A DNA stretch of 64,000 bases from Hyphomicrobium nitrativorans NL23 (GCF_000503895.1 NC_022997.1:3589838-3653837); one strand, 5' to 3'. Shown: positions 18,567-29,234, counted from the stretch's first letter. Made by a program: numbers and translations. The notes: generated from the letters alone by a model not told the origin.

Positions 18567-20306
18567 TTAAGCCGATTCTTCCTCGTCGCCTTCGCCGTCC
18601 TCGGCGTCACGCTTCTTGTTGATGGCGGCCTTGAAGATGTCACCCAGCGAAGCGCCCGAATCCGAAGATCCATACTGGGCCACGGCCTGCTTCTCTTCCG
18701 CGATTTCCAGCGCCTTGATCGAGACGGCAATCCGGCGCGCCGCCTTGTCGACGGAGAGCACGGCGCCGTCGACCTTCTGGCCGACCGAGAAGCGCTCGGC
18801 GCGCTGCTCGGAGCGATCACGCGACAGATCCGAACGCTTGATGAAGGTCGTGAGATCGCTGTCGGCGATGCGAACCTCGATGCCGTTCTCCTGCACCTGA
18901 ATCACCTCACAGGTAACTTGGTCGCCCTTCTTGTACTTGCCGAGCGCGTCGGCCGGGTCGCCGCCAAGCTGCTTGATGCCGAGCGAAATGCGCTCCTTCG
19001 AGCTGTCGACGTCGAGCACCACCGCTTTGACGGTGTCGCCCTTCTTGTAGTCCTTGATGACTTCGTCGCCGGCCTTCTGCCAGTCGAGGTCCGAAAGATG
19101 GACCATGCCGTCCACACCACCTTCGAGACCGATGAAGAGACCGAACTCGGTGATGTTGCGGATCGGGCCTTCGACCTCGGTGCCCTTCGGGTGCTGAGCG
19201 AGGAACGCATCCCACGGGTTGTCCTGGGTCTGCTTGAGACCGAGCGAGATGCGGCGCTTGCCGGGGTCGACTTCCAGGATCTGGACTTCGACCTGCTGGC
19301 TGGTCGAGACGATCTTGCCGGGGTGTACGTTCTTTTTGGTCCAGCTCATCTCGGAGACATGGATCAGGCCTTCGACGCCCGGCTCAAGCTCAACGAACGC
19401 GCCGTAGTCGGCGATGTTGGTCACGGTGCCGTTGAAGCGCGAACCGATCGGGTACTTGGCCTCGATGGTGGACCACGGATCGGACTGGAGCTGCTTCATG
19501 CCGAGCGAGATGCGCTGCGTCTCGGGGTTGATGCGGATGATCTGCACCTTCACCGTGTCGCCGACGTTGAGGATCTCGGACGGATGATTGACGCGGCGCC
19601 AGGCCATGTCGGTCACGTGCAGCAGGCCGTCGATGCCGCCGAGGTCGATGAACGCGCCGTAGTCGGTGATGTTCTTGACCAGGCCGTCGATGATCTGGCC
19701 TTCCGCGAGGCGGGCCACGATGTCGGCGCGCTGCTCTGCACGCGTCTCTTCCAGCACCGAGCGGCGCGAGACGACGATGTTGCCGCGGCGGCGATCCATC
19801 TTGAGGATCTGGAACTGCTGCGGCTGATGCATGAGGGGGCCGATGTCGCGCACGGGGCGAATGTCGACCTGCGAACCGGGGAGGAACGCCACCGCGCCGT
19901 CGAGATCGACCGTGAAGCCGCCCTTGACCTTGTTGAAGATGACGCCCGTCACCTTCTCACCCTTCTCGGAGAGCTTCTCCAGGCGGGTCCAGCTCTCCTC
20001 GCGGCGCGCCTTGTCGCGCGAGAGGACGGCTTCACCCAGCGCGTTCTCGATGCGCTCAAGGTAGACTTCCACCGTGTCGCCAACCTTGAGATCACCCAGC
20101 TTGCCGCCGACGCCGAACTCCTTGAGCGGCACGCGGCCTTCCATCTTGAGGCCGACGTCGATGACGGCGAGGTCCTTCTCGATGCCGACGACCTTGCCCT
20201 TGACGACGCTGCCTTCGAACACATCGTCCTTCGCAAGGCTCTCGGTGAGGAGGGCTGCGAACTCATCGCGCGTGGGGGTGTACTCTTTGCTGATCTCGGT
20301 GGTCAT
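18567..20306 (-). CDS. rpsA: 30S ribosomal protein S1
   Basis: 579 aa with six S1 RNA-binding repeats. The last four are the clearest, each containing a G.V..I.dyGaFV.l..gv.GL.H.s segment (for example GTVTNIADYGAFVELEPG). It binds mRNA and helps initiate translation on structured or leaderless-poor messages. The N-terminus MTTEISKEYTPTRDEF is typical of the order, and the tail is acidic (DEEESA). ATG 20306 chosen; the 40 codons upstream are leader. A 235 bp leader separates it from cmk, room for autoregulation. Confidence 0.97.
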   Translation of the reverse strand: MTTEISKEYTPTRDEFAALLTESLAKDDVFEGSVVKGKVVGIEKDLAVIDVGLKMEGRVPLKEFGVGGKLGDLKVGDTVEVYLERIENALGEAVLSRDKARREESWTRLEKLSEKGEKVTGVIFNKVKGGFTVDLDGAVAFLPGSQVDIRPVRDIGPLMHQPQQFQILKMDRRRGNIVVSRRSVLEETRAEQRADIVARLAEGQIIDGLVKNITDYGAFIDLGGIDGLLHVTDMAWRRVNHPSEILNVGDTVKVQIIRINPETQRISLGMKQLQSDPWSTIEAKYPIGSRFNGTVTNIADYGAFVELEPGVEGLIHVSEMSWTKKNVHPGKIVSTSQQVEVQILEVDPGKRRISLGLKQTQDNPWDAFLAQHPKGTEVEGPIRNITEFGLFIGLEGGVDGMVHLSDLDWQKAGDEVIKDYKKGDTVKAVVLDVDSSKERISLGIKQLGGDPADALGKYKKGDQVTCEVIQVQENGIEVRIADSDLTTFIKRSDLSRDRSEQRAERFSVGQKVDGAVLSVDKAARRIAVSIKALEIAEEKQAVAQYGSSDSGASLGDIFKAAINKKRDAEDGEGDEEESA

Positions 20307-20541
20307 CAAGGCTCCTGGTCGATTGAAATGTTGATGCGCCCCACCCTGCGGCCTCATTGGCTTCAGAGTGCGACGGGTTTGTCGATGGGCTGACGGCGGA
20401 AGCGCCGAAGGCGCGATAAGGCGCACTCGGGCAGTCTGCTGCCGGCAGGGGATGTGGATCTTGTCTCGGTGCCGCCGTGATGGGCCTCAGCCCGCCAGTA
20501 AAAAATTGAGACGCGAGGCCCGCTTTGGGTGCCATGCGGCT

Positions 20542-22646
<2,105 letters not shown>

Positions 22647-22754
22647 TCAATGCCAGCGGCGCCTACCCTGCGGATCAAGCCGGTTTTCGTTTTGACAGCC
22701 GCCAGATGCTGTGGCAGACCCCGCTATCCCGAATTTACTGTGAGCACGAAAGCC

Positions 22755-23135
22755 ATGGCGACAAAGCAAGCGCGCGGGACGAAGCGCACCTGCCAGAGCA
22801 GCGAATGCGATGCGCGGTTCTATGATCTCGGCCGCTCGCCGATCGTATGCCCGATCTGTGGCACGGTGTATGAGCTGGCCTCCTCTCCGCTCGGCGCTGC
22901 CGCAGCCAGCGAGGAGCGCAGCAGCCGCCGCGGCCGCAAGCCCGATTATGCGGTCAAACCCGCTTCCGAAGAGGCCGCCGACGACGCCGATGAGCTGGAG
23001 GTCGAAGACAGCGACGACGACGATTCGATCTCGGCCACCGAGGACGAAACATTCCTTGAGGAAGAAGAGGAAGAGGGCGGCGACGTCTCGAACATCATTG
23101 GCGGCCCCGTCAAGGAAGGCGACGAGGAACGCTGA
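22755..23135 (+). CDS. TIGR02300 family protein (FYDLG zinc-ribbon, acidic tail)
   Basis: 126 aa. The N-terminus has GTKRTC, ARFYDLGRSPIVCPICG, the mark of a small alphaproteobacterial family of unknown function. Four cysteines (13, 18, 32, 35) form a probable zinc ribbon, but the first pair is spaced C-x4-C instead of the common C-x2-C. The last about 60 residues are highly acidic and probably disordered. ATG 22755 chosen; GTG 22740 is in frame. Divergent from aroA and followed by tRNA-Ala. Confidence 0.85.
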   Translation: MATKQARGTKRTCQSSECDARFYDLGRSPIVCPICGTVYELASSPLGAAAASEERSSRRGRKPDYAVKPASEEAADDADELEVEDSDDDDSISATEDETFLEEEEEEGGDVSNIIGGPVKEGDEER

Positions 23136-23288
23136 TTGCGAGGTGAGCCGGTGCGCGAGCATCCGATTTCCGTGCACCGCCGCCAACTTCGCACTTGCAG
23201 TTTTGAAGCGATCGGCCTAATGAGCCGGTCTTCCAGACCATGCCTCGGGCGGGCGGTTCGCTCCCCAGGCATCGGATCCCAACGGTCA

Positions 23289-23364
<76 letters not shown>

Positions 23365-23370
23365 TTTTTT

Positions 23371-23735
23371 TTCGTACACAAGTGGCGATAGGCATCGCGT
23401 AACGTGCCGAGTGCAGGTGGATGGCCGGCGCACTCGCGCCGGGTCGCCTTGCTCCCGGGCCCTGCGGGCCGTGGTGGTATCTTCGTACACAAGCTGCGAG
23501 AAGCGTCGCTCAATCAGCGTGGTGCTGTGTGGAGGGCCGCGGCACTTGCCGCGGGCGCCCTTGGCGCCTGAGCGCTGACGCGCTTCGGTGAATTCGTACA
23601 CAAGCTGAGATAAGCATCGCTCAATCAGCGTGGTGCTGTGTGGAGGGCCGCGGCACTTGCCGCGGGCGCCCTTGGCGCCTGAGCGCTGACGCGCTTCGGT
23701 GAGTTCGGACACAAGCTGCGAGAAGCGTCGCTGCC
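23371..23735 (+). repeat. tRNA-Ala-associated tandem array, 111 bp period, 3 full copies plus a partial one
   Basis: Units start with TTCGTACACAAG (TTCGGACACAAG in the last) at 23371, 23482, 23593 and 23704, exactly 111 bp apart. Units 2 and 3 are nearly identical. Unit 1 is diverged. Unit 4 stops after about 30 bp, just before the flavin reductase stop. Each full unit has a 7 bp GC hairpin: CCGCGGC-ACTT-GCCGCGG in units 2 and 3, CCGGCGC-ACTC-GCGCCGG in unit 1 (23425-23442). The pairing is kept despite changed bases. Units 2 and 3 add GGCGCC-CTT-GGCGCC and AGCGC-TGAC-GCGCT stems. Function unknown. This fills the 377 bp between the tRNA and the next gene. Confidence 0.9.
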
Positions 23736-23741
23736 GCGGCT

Positions 23742-24248
23742 TCAGGGAGTCGCGGGGGCGAGTTCCACGTATGCACCGCGATGATAGAGCAGCGGGCTCC
23801 CGTCTTGCGATGCGGCGCCGGCGATCACCGCTCCGAAAAATACGGTGTGCGACGTCGTATGCTTGTAATCGGCCAGACGGCATTCGAGTTGGCAGACTGC
23901 CGATGCGAGGATCGGAGCGCCGCTCTCACCCACAGACCAGTCGCCCGTGCTGAACCGCTGCTCTCCGCGCAAGCCCTCCACGCCCGAGAACACGCGCGCG
24001 ACAGCCTCCTGATCCGAGGCCAGGGCGTTGATACTGAAGACGCCGTTCTCGATGATGACGTCGTGGACGCTCGCCGCTCGATTGACGCAGACCAGAACCA
24101 TCGGCGGTAAATCGGTGAGAGAACACACCGCGCTCGCAGTCAGACCGCTGCGCTGCCCCGGCTCTCCCGTGGCGACAATCGAAACCTGCCCCGCGACGTT
24201 TCGCATGAGGCGGCGAAACGCGTGGCTATCGATGGGTTCGGCGTTCAT
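23742..24248 (-). CDS. Flavin reductase family protein
   Basis: 168 aa FMN-binding split-barrel protein of the flavin-reductase-like family: RRLMRNVAGQVSIVAT at the start, GLTASAVCSLTDLPPMVLVCVNR in the FMN site, GVFSINAL, and HTVFFGAVIAG near the end. Relatives supply reduced flavin to two-component monooxygenases. No partner monooxygenase is in the window, so the physiological substrate is unknown. ATG 24248 has GGAG 6 bases upstream. The stop lies only a few bases beyond the tRNA-Ala repeat array. Confidence 0.85.
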   Translation of the reverse strand: MNAEPIDSHAFRRLMRNVAGQVSIVATGEPGQRSGLTASAVCSLTDLPPMVLVCVNRAASVHDVIIENGVFSINALASDQEAVARVFSGVEGLRGEQRFSTGDWSVGESGAPILASAVCQLECRLADYKHTTSHTVFFGAVIAGAASQDGSPLLYHRGAYVELAPATP

Positions 24249-24450
24249 ACAGGCTCCGGACGAAATACGATCGACGTACGGTGCGTTTGCGGGCTGCACG
24301 CGATCAGTTCCTAGATTTCAACTTAGCTCCGTATACGCTAGGTCGGCGAAATACGGCAAAAGGCCCGAGGGCGCGCTCGTGACGCGCCGCATCGAGCGAA
24401 ACCGCATGCCTCCGTCGGAGACGATATACTATCCGGTTTGAGTTTGGAGC

Positions 24451-24554
24451 TAGAGCGTTTTCCGATCCGATGGAATCTGATCGGACGCTCTATCTCTTTG
24501 ACGAGACCGATGATTCACGCTTCAGGCTGGTAGGGCCTGAAGCGATCATGGTCT
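24451..24554 (+). repeat. Two-part palindromic repeat (module 1 plus module 2), copy 1
   Basis: Module 1 (24451-24492) is an imperfect palindrome between TAGAGCGTTTTCCGATC and GATCGGACGCTCTA. Module 2 (24504-24554) is a 51 bp palindrome built on GCTTCAGGC / GCCTGAAGC with AGACC / GGTCT ends. The same pair recurs at 36793, 39149 and in part at 39929 and 46631. It occupies most of the 304 bp between the flavin reductase gene and the next gene. The stop codon of that gene lies in the repeat edge. Confidence 0.9.
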
Positions 24555-24834
24555 AGCCCGCGCGAGAAACGCCGGCCTCGCCGGAATGCCGCGAGCGCTT
24601 CTCGTCGCGCCTGCGCCAGAACAGGCGGTCGGTGAGCGCAAGAAGGTCGACGGCGAGCGTCAGGAGGGGTGCAACCAACAGGTAAAGGATCTTGGTGTCT
24701 GTGCCGCAGTGACGCCATTCATGCCGCGCGATCCACAGCGCACGCCCGACGTAGAAGACGATCAACACGAGAAGCGCGAGCAGAATTGAACGGCCGGACG
24801 GAAAAAAGGCGAGGCTGATCGTGTCGTGAAGCAC
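24553..24834 (-). CDS. Hypothetical two-helix membrane protein
   Basis: 93 aa, unrecognised. Two hydrophobic segments (about residues 15-33 and 48-66) with a basic loop between them and a charged tail (RRRDEKRSRH). The start appears to be GTG 24834 with no clear ribosome site. The stop is formed by the edge of the palindromic repeat at 24504-24554, so the last residues may be repeat-derived. Codon use is normal. Moderate confidence that it is real. Confidence 0.5.
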   Translation of the reverse strand: MLHDTISLAFFPSGRSILLALLVLIVFYVGRALWIARHEWRHCGTDTKILYLLVAPLLTLAVDLLALTDRLFWRRRDEKRSRHSGEAGVSRAG

Positions 24835-25050
24835 CGAAAACCACCAATAATGATAAATGCGCGAACAATTCTAACATCGAATTGGACCCGAGGTTCCAGT
24901 TGAGGCACCCCTTACGGGATTGCACCTATGGCACATCGGCGCATACGCGACCCGGTTCCTGACCGACGCCGCGACCGCCGTCCTTTACCTTGACGGCAAG
25001 GCTCGCGTCGGAGGTGGGCTTCATGGCATCGAAGATGCAGCCGGGGCCTC

Positions 25051-25464
25051 ATGCGCAAGATATGGCCCCGTCTCCCGTTCTCGTCCCGTCTCACAATGGG
25101 ATTTCTGCTGGCGATCTTCGCGCCGCAGGCCAGCGCCGCGCCGGACCCCGGAGGGGCTGTATCGGCGCCCGGGACCACTGGCATGGAACTGATCGCGTTC
25201 GAAGCGCCCGGCTGCGCCTACTGTCCCATTTTCCGTCGTGACGTCGCCCCTTCGTATGGGGCCAGCCGCGCCGGGAAAGCGGCACCGCTACGTTTCATGG
25301 ACCTCAACGACGGGGCGGCGGACCGCTTCAAACTCTCGTCCCCGATCACCGTCGTGCCGACGCTCGTGCTGGTGCGCGACGGCGTCGAGATCGGCCGGAT
25401 CGCGGGATACGTCGGGCCGGCCAACGTCTACCACATCCTAAATACGATGCTGCCGCCGGAGTGA
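25051..25464 (+). CDS. Exported thioredoxin-fold protein with CAYC motif
   Basis: 137 aa. A signal peptide (basic start, hydrophobic core, cleavage probably after AQASA at residue 29) leads into a thioredoxin fold with active site GCAYC (Cys55, Cys58) and a cis-proline segment TVVPTLVLVRDG. It resembles the SoxS/SoxW group of periplasmic thioredoxins that keep Sox carrier cysteines reduced. A SoxYZ-like carrier is encoded 4 kb away (29397-30209), a possible but unproven partner. It ends 21 bp from the convergent aldolase gene. Confidence 0.75.
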   Translation: MRKIWPRLPFSSRLTMGFLLAIFAPQASAAPDPGGAVSAPGTTGMELIAFEAPGCAYCPIFRRDVAPSYGASRAGKAAPLRFMDLNDGAADRFKLSSPITVVPTLVLVRDGVEIGRIAGYVGPANVYHILNTMLPPE

Positions 25465-25485
25465 GGCCGCCAAGACGAAGGCCCG

Positions 25486-26178
25486 TCAGCCGGTGCCGTC
25501 CCGCTGCTGGCCGTATGTCTTGAAGCGTTCGAGTACGACGGCCATTTCGTCCTCGGGAAGCAGGACCGGCTCACCCAGCGTCAGCAGCTTCACGTACTGC
25601 TCCGCCAGCGCCTCCACCTCGTGCGCGAGCGCGAGCGCGCCGGCCAACGTCCGGCCCATCGCAATCGCGCCGTGATGCGCCATCAGACACGCGCGCCGCT
25701 CGGCGAGGCCGCTCGCGACATGCGCGGCCAGGTCCGCACTGCCGAAGGTTGCATACGGGACGAGGGGAATATCTACGCCGCCCGCCACGGCCACCATGTA
25801 GTGAAACGCCGGGATGGAGCGCCCGGCGCAGGAGAGCACAACTGCGTGAAGCGAATGCGTGTGGACGACGGCCGACATGTCGGGGCGCGCCGCATAAGCC
25901 GACAGATGAAACTGCCATTCGGACGACGGGGTTTTCTGCTTGCCGGGCACGGTGCCATCGCTCGCAACGTAAACGATATCTTTCGGGCGCATGCCGGCGT
26001 ACGCGAGGCCTGTCGGCGTGATCAACATGCCACCATCGAAGCGCGCCGATACGTTGCCGGACCGGCCGGGCGACAGGCCGCTGTTGCTCATCGCGCGCGC
26101 GGTCTCGATCACGGCGGCGCGCAGGCGGCTTTCCTCGCCGCCGACGGATTTGCGCGCGCCTGCCTTGGCTTTCGTCAT
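25486..26178 (-). CDS. Class II aldolase, probable 5-methylthioribulose-1-phosphate aldolase
   Basis: 230 aa class II aldolase / fuculose-phosphate aldolase fold. Metal-binding histidines are in [13 protein letters not shown] and in the AHHGAIAMG segment; the phosphate-binding SGNVSAR is near residue 40, and a Glu is in SSEWQFHL. It overlaps mtnA by 4 bases (ATGA). In Rhodospirillum rubrum and some E. coli, a class II aldolase next to MtnA cleaves methylthioribulose-1-phosphate to DHAP and methylthioacetaldehyde (the DHAP shunt). Coupling to mtnA suggests that role here. The alternative is MtnB dehydratase, which is in the same superfamily. Confidence 0.82.
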   Translation of the reverse strand: MTKAKAGARKSVGGEESRLRAAVIETARAMSNSGLSPGRSGNVSARFDGGMLITPTGLAYAGMRPKDIVYVASDGTVPGKQKTPSSEWQFHLSAYAARPDMSAVVHTHSLHAVVLSCAGRSIPAFHYMVAVAGGVDIPLVPYATFGSADLAAHVASGLAERRACLMAHHGAIAMGRTLAGALALAHEVEALAEQYVKLLTLGEPVLLPEDEMAVVLERFKTYGQQRDGTG

Positions 26179-27278
26179 GCTGCGCTCTCCCGACGCTCCG
26201 GGTAAAGCGCTGCGAGGCCCTCGCGGCTCGCCAGCGCAATGCCCCGCTCGGTGATCAGCCCCGTGACAAGACGAGCAGGCGTGACGTCGAAGGCCGGATT
26301 TGCGGCGGGCGAGCCGGGGGCGGCAATCTCAACCTCGGCGACCGTGCCGTCCGCGGTGCGCCCCTGCATCACAAGCACCTCGTCCGCGCCGCGCTCCTCG
26401 ATGGGAATGTCGCGCCCCGAGGAGAGCGTCCAGTCGATGGTGGAATAGGGCAGGGCGACATAGAACGGCACGCCCGTATCGTGGGCGGCGAGCGCCTTCA
26501 GATAGGTGCCGATCTTATTTGCGACATCGCCGTTCGCCGCGACGCGATCCGTACCGACAATACAGAGATCCACCTTCCCGTGCTGCATCAGGTGTCCGCC
26601 CGCGTTGTCGACGATCAGCGTATGCGGAACGCCGTGCGCGCCGAGTTCGAATGCGGTGAGAGCCGCGCCCTGATTGCGGGGGCGCGTTTCATCCACCCAG
26701 ACGTGGACGGGAATGCCCGCGTCATGCGCGTGATAGATCGGCGAGGTGGCCGTTCCCCAATCCACGCACGCAAGCCAGCCCGCATTGCAATGGGTGAGGA
26801 TATTGACCGGCTCGCCCGCGGGCTTCGTTTTCGCGATCTCCTCGATCAGCTTGAGGCCGTGACCACCGATGCGGCGGCAGGTCTCCACGTCCTCGTCCGC
26901 CATCTCGGCCGCTTTCGCGAAGGCGCGGCACGCGCGGTCTCCGGGCGGTTGAGGCTGAAGCACGCTTCGCATTTCCTCCAGCGCCCAGCGCAAGTTTATG
27001 GCTGTCGGGCGCTGTCCGGCGAGAAGCTCAATCGCCTGCGCGAGGGCCGCATCGGATGCGTCGCGGACCAGCGCAAGCGCCAGGCCGTACGCCGCCGTCA
27101 CGCCGATCAGCGGTGCGCCGCGCACCTGCATCACGCGAATGGCGTGGGCGGCCTCTTCTAAGGTTCCGAGCGTCACCGTTTCGAAGCGGTGCGGCAGGCG
27201 CGTCTGGTCGACGATCACGACGGATGCGCCGTCGTCGCTCGGCCAGATGGTTCGATAGAGGACGCCGTCGATCTTCAT
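26175..27278 (-). CDS. mtnA: S-methyl-5-thioribose-1-phosphate isomerase
   Basis: 367 aa aIF2B-related isomerase converting MTR-1-phosphate to methylthioribulose-1-phosphate in salvage of methylthioadenosine. [13 protein letters not shown], catalytic Cys164 in LTHCNAG and catalytic Asp244 in [11 protein letters not shown] are all present, followed by KIGTY. MTA arises from polyamine synthesis, and speD is in this window (33913). Gene order apt, zinc-ribbon gene, mtnA, aldolase on one strand. Confidence 0.95.
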   Translation of the reverse strand: MKIDGVLYRTIWPSDDGASVVIVDQTRLPHRFETVTLGTLEEAAHAIRVMQVRGAPLIGVTAAYGLALALVRDASDAALAQAIELLAGQRPTAINLRWALEEMRSVLQPQPPGDRACRAFAKAAEMADEDVETCRRIGGHGLKLIEEIAKTKPAGEPVNILTHCNAGWLACVDWGTATSPIYHAHDAGIPVHVWVDETRPRNQGAALTAFELGAHGVPHTLIVDNAGGHLMQHGKVDLCIVGTDRVAANGDVANKIGTYLKALAAHDTGVPFYVALPYSTIDWTLSSGRDIPIEERGADEVLVMQGRTADGTVAEVEIAAPGSPAANPAFDVTPARLVTGLITERGIALASREGLAALYPERRESAA

Positions 27279-27302
27279 GTCAGGATCATCTCATTTTCCG
27301 TC

Positions 27303-27533
27303 TCAGTCGGCATCGCCCAACGTCGGCGATCCCAGCGGGATATGGATCGTCTCGTCGAGACCGCACCCGGCACACGCGAGGTGATACCATTCCGCATAGG
27401 GCCGGGCAGAGCGGTCGGCCAGAGCCAGGCCAGGCGCGCTGCACCGGGGGCAGGGGTGAGCCGCGTCGGGATCGCTCCGCCATGCGGCGATGACCTCCAG
27501 AGACGTGCGAAGCTCGTCCGCCGTCAAACCCAT
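27303..27533 (-). CDS. Small zinc-ribbon protein of unknown function
   Basis: 76 aa with two CxxC knuckles (CPRC and CAGC) about 30 residues apart, a probable single zinc ribbon, after a short helical N-terminus (LTADELRTSLEVIAAW). The start is taken as ATG 27533. A TTG at 27548 overlapping the apt stop is an alternative. It sits in the apt-mtnA-aldolase strand group and may be cotranscribed. Not otherwise recognised. Confidence 0.65.
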   Translation of the reverse strand: MGLTADELRTSLEVIAAWRSDPDAAHPCPRCSAPGLALADRSARPYAEWYHLACAGCGLDETIHIPLGSPTLGDAD

Positions 27534-27544
27534 GCGGCCTCTGC

Positions 27545-28075
27545 TCAATGCCCGTCGAACGCAACCAATGCGTGACAGGGAATGCCATGGCTCTTCACAA
27601 GCTCAAGCCCGCCGAGCTCGGGAAGATCGATGATGAAGGTTGCGCCGACGATCTCGCCCTTCGAGCGGCGCAGAAGCTTCACGGCCGCGTCCGCCGTGCC
27701 GCCCGTCGCGATCAGGTCATCGACGATGAGCACGCGTTGACCCGGCGCGAGCGCATCCTCGTGGATTTCGATCACGTCGACGCCGTATTCGAGCGTGTAC
27801 TCCTGGCCGATCGTCTTCCACGGCAGCTTGCCCTTCTTGCGGATCGGGATAAACCCGCAGCCGAGCCGGTCCGCGATGGCGCCACCCAGAATGAAGCCCC
27901 GCGCCTCTATTCCGGCGACCGCATCCACGCGTTCTCCTTCGAACGGTTCCGCCATCGCGGCAACGGCCGTCTTCAAGCCCTTGGCGTCTCCCAGCAAAGT
28001 CGTCACGTCGCGAAACATGATGCCCGGCTTCGGATAATCCGGAATCGTCCGGATCAAATCTTTAAGTCCCCTCAC
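27545..28075 (-). CDS. apt: Adenine phosphoribosyltransferase
   Basis: 176 aa. Converts adenine plus PRPP to AMP. The PRPP-binding motif VLIVDDLIATGGTADAA, the flexible-loop region and the N-terminal DLIRTIPDYPKPGIMFRD are intact. GTG 28075 has GGAGG 5 bases upstream and gives the family length. The longer frame is unsupported. Adenine is the other product of methylthioadenosine cleavage, so its place upstream of mtnA completes a salvage group. The phosphorylase MtnP is not in the window. Confidence 0.95.
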   Translation of the reverse strand: MRGLKDLIRTIPDYPKPGIMFRDVTTLLGDAKGLKTAVAAMAEPFEGERVDAVAGIEARGFILGGAIADRLGCGFIPIRKKGKLPWKTIGQEYTLEYGVDVIEIHEDALAPGQRVLIVDDLIATGGTADAAVKLLRRSKGEIVGATFIIDLPELGGLELVKSHGIPCHALVAFDGH

Positions 28076-28200
28076 GAACACCTCCCCGTCAAAATCGCGG
28101 CGCAACTTAACAATAACCTCGGCCAGAGGATAGGAGAACGCGCCTGGGGAAGGGCCCGCGTACAAGGCTTTCACGGCCTTTTTCTAGTCAAGGACCCGAT

Positions 28201-28605
28201 ATGACGGATGCAAACTTTGCGCTGGCGGCGGACAGCGATTTCGACGACCTCCCGCGCACGTTGAGACGTGAGCGCGCGTTGCGCGACCGGGAAGCGCGCG
28301 AGCGCAAGGCCCGCGAGACGCGTGAGCGCGATGGCCCCTCGCTCGACTCGCTGGGCGAGCCGCCCCCCTATCTTGCGCGCTCCATTCCGCCGGTTGCCTA
28401 TGGCGACGATCCGATCCCGGCTTCCGTGCAACGGTTCGAGGTGCCGTTTGTCAAGCTTGCGGCGTTCTTTCTCAAGGCCGTGCTGGCCGCCATTCCGGCG
28501 CTGATCCTTCTCGGCGTCATTCTCTATTTCGCCGGCAAAGGGCTCGAAGCTTATTTCCCGGATCTCGTGCGCATGAAGATCCTGATTTCCTTCCCCGGCG
28601 GCTGA
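28201..28605 (+). CDS. Hypothetical protein with C-terminal membrane segment
   Basis: 134 aa, unrecognised. The first about 60 residues are charged and Arg/Glu-rich (RRERALRDREARERKARETR), probably helical or disordered. One long hydrophobic segment (about residues 87-112) follows, then a short tail. Divergent from apt. Looks like a real gene by length, codon use and ATG start, but no function can be given. Confidence 0.65.
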   Translation: MTDANFALAADSDFDDLPRTLRRERALRDREARERKARETRERDGPSLDSLGEPPPYLARSIPPVAYGDDPIPASVQRFEVPFVKLAAFFLKAVLAAIPALILLGVILYFAGKGLEAYFPDLVRMKILISFPGG

Positions 28606-28635
28606 TTGCGACATTCATCGCAGGGGCCTTACCGC

Positions 28636-28665
28636 AAAAAGCCGGCGCGCAATCCGCGCACCGGC
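28636..28665 (-). terminator. Rho-independent terminator of the CsbD gene
   Basis: On the minus strand, GCCGGTGCGC / GCGCGCCGGC (one T-G wobble) with a 5-base loop is followed by TTTTTG. It lies 47 bp past the csbD-like stop and may also act against readthrough from the convergent gene. Confidence 0.85.
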
Positions 28666-28711
28666 TGAAAGTTGTTTTGCGCCCGGCTTAATGCCGGATC
28701 TGTTTTTGTTA

Positions 28712-28909
28712 TCAGAGCGAGTTCGACCAGTCATCGAGCTCCTTCTTGACCTGATCCTTGCCGTAGCCATAGCGCTCCTGGATCTTGCCTTCGAGCTGCT
28801 CACGACGCCCGTTGACCACGGTCAGATCGTCGTCGGTGAGCTTGCCCCACCGCTCCTTGACCTTGCCCGAAAACTGCTTCCAGTTGCCTTCGATACGGTC
28901 CCAGTTCAT
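28712..28909 (-). CDS. CsbD family stress protein
   Basis: 65 aa with the CsbD signature: MNWDRIEGNWKQFSGKVKE, then WGKLTDDDL and a GKIQERYGY repeat. These small soluble proteins accumulate in stationary phase or envelope stress; their biochemical role is not known. ATG 28909 is preceded by AGGAG. A DUF1328 gene lies upstream on the same strand, a frequent companion among stress-induced small genes. Confidence 0.92.
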   Translation of the reverse strand: MNWDRIEGNWKQFSGKVKERWGKLTDDDLTVVNGRREQLEGKIQERYGYGKDQVKKELDDWSNSL

Positions 28910-29054
28910 GGCGAACTCCTGTGTCTGTTATTGTCTGTTATCGGTTCTTCACCGTGGTTCCTGTGGCTTCGAGCCATGCCGGTGCGCGCCGGCTCATCGC
29001 CGAGCGGCAAGGTTCATGAGATCGAAGCTGTCGTGTCGGCGCTTAGAGGCGTCG

Positions 29055-29234
29055 TCAGCCCGCTCCGCGACGGATAAGTCCGAGGACGAGCGAAACGACG
29101 AGGAAGACGATCGCGACCCAGAAGAGGAGACGCGCACCTTCCATTGCCGTACCGGCAACACCGCCGAAGCCGAGAAACGCCGCGACAAGTGCAACCACGA
29201 GAAAAACCACGGCCCAGTGCAGCAGATTGCCCAT
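29055..29234 (-). CDS. DUF1328 small membrane protein
   Basis: 59 aa, two hydrophobic helices separated by a short polar turn. The family's pattern is visible: LLHWAVVFLVVALVAAFLGFGG, then a second LFWVAIVFLVVSLVLGL helix and the GLIRRG tail. ATG 29234 chosen; a longer in-frame extension exists but is not family-like. Function unknown. Confidence 0.9.
   Translation of the reverse strand: MGNLLHWAVVFLVVALVAAFLGFGGVAGTAMEGARLLFWVAIVFLVVSLVLGLIRRGAG

Noticed and set aside
18543..20393. 616-codon plus-strand open frame opposite rpsA
   Set aside because: Antisense shadow of high-GC coding; the minus strand clearly encodes ribosomal protein S1.
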